From NCBI GenBank assembly GCA_002393865.1, contig DGUD01000089.1, positions 1-8,282 on the forward strand: 8,282 nucleotides of DNA. The letters are read 5' to 3'. The translations under genes were made by a program, and so were the position numbers. The notes beneath the pieces are model-generated. The model saw only the letters and a list, made by a program, of their open reading frames with translations. It was not told where the DNA came from and did not search any database. Shown here in pieces: positions 4,986 to 8,282 of this stretch. This DNA comes from Treponema sp. UBA4319. Its GTDB lineage: Bacteria > Spirochaetota > Spirochaetia > Treponematales > Treponemataceae. Each line of letters starts with the position of its first letter. Position 1 is the first letter of the stretch.

Positions 4986-5738
4986 ATGCGCGACTGTTAC
5001 AAAATCCTCGGCGTGCCGCATACCGCGACGGTAGCGGAAATCCGCCGGGCATACCACAGAAAAGCCAAGCTCCTCCATCCGGATATCACCCACGCGGAAT
5101 CGGATTCTTTCCGGGAACTGGTACAGGCCTACGAGACGCTCTCCGACATAAAGTCGCGCAGCCTCTTTGACGAGGCCTATGCCTACCGCAACTACGGGCA
5201 GGGCGCGCGGCAGGCGGGCTCCTTCAATTACCGCGACTGGCTCTTGGAGCGCGACGACGACGAGAGCCGATCGAAGCTCATATTCTTTGACCTGACGCAC
5301 CACTGCGAGGATTCCGCCGTGCAGGAATTCAAACGGATGAACATGACGCGCCCCGGATTCCGCCTTGCCCGCTGGTTCACGCGTGAGGACTTTATGGACT
5401 ACGGCTTTATCCTTGCCGAAGAGCTTGTGCTGCGGCAGGAATACTACGACGCAGTCATCCTGCTGGAGCAGATTATCCGCATGGAATACTCATTCCGCTA
5501 CTTCAAGCTCTTTTTCCCGGAGGTGCTGTCGCTCGCGCGGCATATACTGCGCAACAATATAGAGAACTCCGTCAGCGAGGAGCTCGCTATAGACGCATGG
5601 GAGCGCGCGCTCGACCTGCAGTTCGGAAAAAAAGACGATTCCTTTTTCCTGCAGAAGATGGCGGACGCGTACGAGCGCATCGGAGACCCGCGCACGGCGG
5701 CAATCTGCCGCGAGGAATCGATGAGGGCTGCCTCGTGA
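4986..5738 (+). CDS. J-domain (DnaJ-like) co-chaperone with helical C-terminal region
   Basis: A 250-residue protein. Residues 3-65 form a complete J domain: DCYKILGVPHTATVAEIRRAY, the invariant HPD at residues 31-33, and the following FRELVQAYETLSD helix. The HPD loop stimulates ATP hydrolysis by DnaK-type Hsp70. There is no Gly/Phe linker, no CxxCxGxG zinc finger and no membrane segment, so it is a class III (type C) J-protein and not DnaJ itself. The C-terminal half looks like TPR-type helical hairpins: a YYDAVILLEQII unit, then AIDAWERALDLQF paired with QKMADAYERIGDPRTAAI. These would serve client or partner binding. The start at 4986 is the only ATG before the J domain and lacks a Shine-Dalgarno; a good promoter ends 15 bases before it. 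It lies 66 bases before map, probably in one transcript. The client is unknown. Confidence 0.88.
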   Translation: MRDCYKILGVPHTATVAEIRRAYHRKAKLLHPDITHAESDSFRELVQAYETLSDIKSRSLFDEAYAYRNYGQGARQAGSFNYRDWLLERDDDESRSKLIFFDLTHHCEDSAVQEFKRMNMTRPGFRLARWFTREDFMDYGFILAEELVLRQEYYDAVILLEQIIRMEYSFRYFKLFFPEVLSLARHILRNNIENSVSEELAIDAWERALDLQFGKKDDSFFLQKMADAYERIGDPRTAAICREESMRAAS

Positions 5739-5804
5739 GGGGTGCCCGCGCCTGCTTTCCGCCGGATTGCGGGCTGCTTGTTCGGTACAAGAGGTTCAAG
5801 ATAT

Positions 5805-6599
5805 ATGATACGACTGAAGAATGAGAAGGAAATCGAGGGAATCAGGAAAAGCTGCCACCTGCTGGCAGACCTGTTCAACGAGATTATCCCGAAGGTAAAA
5901 CCCGGCGTAAGCACCAGGCAGATTGACGACTGGTGCGTGGAATTCATGCATCGCTTCGGCGGAAAGCCCGCCTGGTATCAGGAAGGATTTCCGGGGGCGG
6001 CATGCATCAGCATCAACGAGGAGGTCATCCACGGCGTGCCCTCTAAAAAGCGCGTCGTGAGAGACGGAGACCTTGTGTCGCTTGACATCGGCATCAATCT
6101 GGGCGGCTACATCTCTGACAGCACGCATACGGTCATGGTGGGCGACGTAAAGGCCGTGCACCGCAAGCTCGTCAAAGTGACCCGCGAGAGCCTGAACGCA
6201 GGCATCTTTGCCTGCACGGCCGGGCACCGCATCAGCGACATCGCCAACGCGGTCTACGAGATTGCCCACGAGCAGAACGGCTACGGGGTGGTCTACGACT
6301 ACTGCGGGCACGGTGTCGGCCTGGACGTGCACGAGGATCCGTCCATCCCCAACTGCCCCAGCCACGGCCCGAACCCCCGCATCCAGGCGGGCATGGTGCT
6401 CGCCATCGAGCCGATGGTAAACGAGGGCACCGACGACGTGATTACCGGCGCCAACGGCAGCGAGTGGACGGTCGTGTCGGCAGACGGCAGCTGGAGCTGC
6501 CACGAGGAGCACACCGTGGCGGTATTCCCCGACCATACGGAAGTCCTCACCGATTTAGACTACGGCGGGAATTCCTGCCTGAAAGGAACAAATCTCTAA
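5805..6599 (+). CDS. map: Methionine aminopeptidase, type I
   Basis: A 264-residue cytosolic metalloenzyme that removes the initiator methionine from new proteins. Length and motifs match the bacterial type I family. The five metal ligands are visible as Asp94 and Asp105 (SLDIGINLGGYISDST), His169 (CGHGVG), Glu202 (AIEPM) and Glu235 (EEHT). His76 in EEVIHGVP and His176 in DVHEDP are the conserved substrate and catalytic histidines. The start at 5805 gives MIRLKNEKEIEGIRKS, the usual N-terminus, with AAGAGG (5789-5794) ten bases upstream. The frame is open from a GTG at 5742, but that would add 21 residues foreign to the family. It follows the J-domain gene and is 9 bases from the next membrane-protein gene, so the three probably form one operon; pairing with a J-protein suggests early steps in protein maturation. 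Confidence 0.96.
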   Translation: MIRLKNEKEIEGIRKSCHLLADLFNEIIPKVKPGVSTRQIDDWCVEFMHRFGGKPAWYQEGFPGAACISINEEVIHGVPSKKRVVRDGDLVSLDIGINLGGYISDSTHTVMVGDVKAVHRKLVKVTRESLNAGIFACTAGHRISDIANAVYEIAHEQNGYGVVYDYCGHGVGLDVHEDPSIPNCPSHGPNPRIQAGMVLAIEPMVNEGTDDVITGANGSEWTVVSADGSWSCHEEHTVAVFPDHTEVLTDLDYGGNSCLKGTNL

Positions 6600-6608
6600 G
6601 GAGCGTAT

Positions 6609-7358
6609 ATGGCAGGGCAGCAGGACACAGAAAAGACAGAATCCCCGGAGAAGGACGCGGCCTACCGCATGTGGCCGCTGCTCTGCGCCATCATCGCAGG
6701 ATGGGGTGCGGGCATCGCATGCAGCGCCGTCTGGGGCAGGGCGACGAATCCCCGCGCTGTCCTGCTGACAGCGGGCGCAACTGCGATCGGGGCGCTGACT
6801 GGCGTCGCGCTCCGGCGCACAAAGGGGATGCGGGCAGTCTCAATCGCAGCCTGCATCGTCATATTCGCGGCGGCGGCCGGCGCCGGAAAATTCTTTGCCT
6901 CCGACAGCTGGATTGCGCGGTCGCACTGGCTCCGCTACGAAATCGGGCGCACAAGCTTTTCCTACCCGGCGACCACGTTCAAGGAGCGCAAAGTCAGGGA
7001 AGACCTGCTGGCAAACGGCACGGTGCGGATTTTCAGCAACGAGAACCTGAACCGCTACGTCTGCTACATGGTCTATGATTTTACCGACGAGCACCCGGAG
7101 CTGGCGGACACCCTCGAATCCGCGCTCACCGGCATGCTGGCAGCCTACAACGCGACCTTCGTCCTGTGGAGCGACAACGTGTCGGTATCCGACACGGAAA
7201 TCAGGGGGCGCTTTGCCTACACGCGCGGCGGCAAAACCTACACCGGCATCGCCTTTGCGGCGGCAGACGGCGACCACTACGAGCTCCTGATGTTCATTCC
7301 GCTGCGAAATCAGTACTCGCAGGCTTTCATGGAGCGCATCGAAAGCGAAATCCAGTAG
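6609..7358 (+). CDS. Membrane protein of unknown function (three N-terminal helices, soluble C-terminal domain)
   Basis: A 249-residue protein with a good ribosome site (AAGGAG, 6598-6603) that overlaps the map stop codon; the genes are 9 bases apart, so co-translation is likely. After a charged, Glu/Lys-rich 20-residue start come three hydrophobic segments at about residues 22-42, 50-68 and 75-93, rich in Ala/Gly. A soluble domain of about 150 residues follows, with SHWLRYEIGRTSFSYPATTF, NRYVCYMVYDFTDEHPEL and GKTYTGIAFAAADGDHYELL. The domain alternates hydrophobic and polar residues in beta-strand fashion and ends with a helix (QAFMERIESEI). I do not recognise a family; the tail is probably an extracytoplasmic sensor-like or lipocalin-like fold, but this is a guess. 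Base composition equals that of its neighbours, so it looks native and not acquired. Confidence 0.85.
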   Translation: MAGQQDTEKTESPEKDAAYRMWPLLCAIIAGWGAGIACSAVWGRATNPRAVLLTAGATAIGALTGVALRRTKGMRAVSIAACIVIFAAAAGAGKFFASDSWIARSHWLRYEIGRTSFSYPATTFKERKVREDLLANGTVRIFSNENLNRYVCYMVYDFTDEHPELADTLESALTGMLAAYNATFVLWSDNVSVSDTEIRGRFAYTRGGKTYTGIAFAAADGDHYELLMFIPLRNQYSQAFMERIESEIQ

Positions 7359-7384
7359 AAAAAAAGCTGCTTTTATGCTATGAT
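7356..7384 (+). promoter_or_regulatory. Probable sigma70-type promoter for icd
   Basis: TATGAT (7379-7384) is a near-consensus -10 box. Seventeen bases before it, TAGAAA (7356-7361) is a 4-of-6 match to the -35 box and overlaps the previous stop codon. Transcription would start near 7391, leaving a leader of about 78 bases before the icd ATG. Confidence 0.5.
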
Positions 7385-7414
7385 AGTGCCGTTATTTCTG
7401 GCCTGAGGAAGGGC

Positions 7415-7432
7415 ATGCCACAAGATTGGCAT
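7415..7432. promoter_or_regulatory. Dyad ATGCCA-N6-TGGCAT in the icd leader
   Basis: A perfect 6-bp inverted repeat around a 6-base centre (ATGCCA, CAAGAT, TGGCAT), about 25 bases after the predicted start of transcription. The arrangement could bind a dimeric regulator or form a small RNA hairpin. A single occurrence in this window gives no further support. Confidence 0.3.
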
Positions 7433-7468
7433 CCATAGGGAATTCCTCCCGGTCAAATGGAGACTTAC

Positions 7469-8282
7469 ATGGCAAAAATTCAGATGAAGAACGCCGTCGC
7501 GGAACTTGACGGCGACGAGATGACGCGCGTACTCTGGAAAGTGATAAAGGACAAGCTCCTGCTTCCTTTTGTAGACCTTAAAACAGAATACTTCGATTTG
7601 TCCATCACCGAGCGCGACAAGACGGACGACAAGGTGACCTATGACGCTGCGGCGGCTATCAGGCGGCTGGGTGTCGGCGTAAAGTGCGCCACCATCACCA
7701 GCAACGCCGCCCGCATGAAGGAATACAATCTGACGCACCTGACCCCCAGCCCCAACGGCATCCTCCGCGGGGAGCTCGACGGCACGGTGTTCCGCGCGCC
7801 AATCTTTGTAAAGAACATCCACTGCAACGTAAAGAGCTGGGCAAAGCCCATCGTGCTGGGGCGCCATGCCTATGGGGACGTCTACAAGAACTGCGAGATC
7901 AAGACCCCCGGCGCGGGCAAGGCGGAGCTTGTGTTCACCGGCGCGGACGGTAAGGAAATCCGCAAGACAATCATGGAGATGAAGGGGCCCGGCATCATCC
8001 AGGGCATCCACAACCTTGACGCGTCCATCACGAGCTTTGCGCGCTGCTGCTGCCGCTACGCGCTGGACAAAAAGATAAGCATCTGGTTCGGCGCAAAGGA
8101 CACCATCAGCAAGACCTACGACGGCAATTTCAAGGCGATTTTCCAGCAGGTCTACGACGAGGAATTCAAGGCGCAGTTCGAGGCGGCGGGCATAGAGTAT
8201 TTCTATACGCTGATTGACGATGCCGTGGCGCGCATCATGAAGAGCGACGGCGGCATGCTCTGGGCCTGCAAGAACTACGACG
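7469..8282 (+). CDS. icd: NADP-dependent isocitrate dehydrogenase, eukaryotic-type homodimer (3' end outside window)
   Basis: The first 271 residues of a protein that converts isocitrate to 2-oxoglutarate and CO2 with reduction of NADP+. The start ATG has TGGAGA (7458-7463) upstream and the peptide MAKIQMKNAVAELDGDEMTR matches the family start. The sequence belongs to the subfamily that includes human IDH1/IDH2, not the E. coli Icd type. Substrate-binding residues sit at the same numbers as in human IDH1: Thr77 (CATIT), Ser94 and Arg100 (SPNGILR), Arg109 (VFRAPI), Arg132 and Tyr139 (GRHAYGDVY). Lys210 in GAKDTISK and Asp250 in LIDDAVA correspond to the catalytic Lys212 and metal-binding Asp252. 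The window ends in WACKNYDG, just before the last metal aspartates. In an anaerobic spirochaete its likely job is supplying 2-oxoglutarate for glutamate synthesis. It has its own promoter and is probably not part of the map operon. Confidence 0.95.
   Translation, partial: MAKIQMKNAVAELDGDEMTRVLWKVIKDKLLLPFVDLKTEYFDLSITERDKTDDKVTYDAAAAIRRLGVGVKCATITSNAARMKEYNLTHLTPSPNGILRGELDGTVFRAPIFVKNIHCNVKSWAKPIVLGRHAYGDVYKNCEIKTPGAGKAELVFTGADGKEIRKTIMEMKGPGIIQGIHNLDASITSFARCCCRYALDKKISIWFGAKDTISKTYDGNFKAIFQQVYDEEFKAQFEAAGIEYFYTLIDDAVARIMKSDGGMLWACKNYD

Noticed and set aside
5742..5804. GTG start of map at 5742
   Set aside because: It would add 21 residues not found in the family; the ATG at 5805 has a ribosome site and gives the usual N-terminus.
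5796..6536. Long open frame on the minus strand opposite map (246 codons)
   Set aside because: It is a mirror of GC-rich codons of the methionine aminopeptidase gene; its Val/Ala/Asp-rich composition is typical of such shadows.
7359..7377. Terminator after the membrane protein gene (AAAAAAAGCTGCTTTTAT)
   Set aside because: The A-rich and T-rich arms meet with only one or two bases between them, so no hairpin with a usable loop can form; the region is better read as promoter.
7373..8011. Minus-strand frame opposite icd (212 codons)
   Set aside because: The + strand encodes a clear isocitrate dehydrogenase with all substrate residues, so the minus frame is incidental.

Overview
The window looks like chromosomal DNA of a GC-rich spirochaete, most likely a Treponema. 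This is inferred from the style of the Rhs/YD-repeat core, the lipoprotein-rich accessory genes and the overall gene content. No rRNA or other decisive marker is present, so the genus is a moderate-confidence guess. All supported genes are on the + strand.

Bases 1-4616 are an Rhs polymorphic-toxin 'tip and immunity' locus. It opens with the 3' end of a large rhs gene. The conserved core stops at a DPWGL motif (bases 147-161), and an AT-richer, unrecognised C-terminal tip of about 178 residues follows, the probable toxin. The tip gene overlaps by 4 bases (ATGA) a membrane-anchored protein (695-1540). A diverged paralogue follows 18 bases later (1559-2440), and the two share a nearly identical last 100 bases. 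Both are candidate immunity proteins. Next come a two-domain lipoprotein (2613-3482, with a conflicting upstream start at 2466), a structured intergenic stretch, and a small AT-rich lipoprotein (3645-4103). Then there is a graveyard: two pieces of Rhs core (4221-4352 and about 4521-4580) separated by the 3' end of an unrelated membrane-protein reading frame. The second Rhs piece breaks off at the same point of the core (FTG) where the intact gene at base 1 of this window continues (KEYDG), so these are displaced copies of the region just upstream of a tip.

Bases 4617-4876 are a 260-bp internally deleted insertion sequence. It has 15-bp perfect terminal inverted repeats and the fused start and end of an IS1595/ISXO2-type transposase, and it marks the boundary of the accessory region.

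Bases 4942-8282 are housekeeping DNA with high GC. A promoter that would give an almost leaderless transcript precedes a J-domain protein with a helical, TPR-like C-terminus. Type I methionine aminopeptidase (map) and a three-helix membrane protein of unknown function follow, apparently as one operon. A separate promoter then precedes the 5' part of a eukaryotic-type (human IDH1-like) NADP-isocitrate dehydrogenase gene, which runs off the end of the window.

The most novel material is the unrecognised Rhs tip with its tandem candidate immunity family, and the following array of orphan or decayed cassettes. Assignment of toxin and immunity roles rests on position and architecture, not on recognised catalytic motifs.
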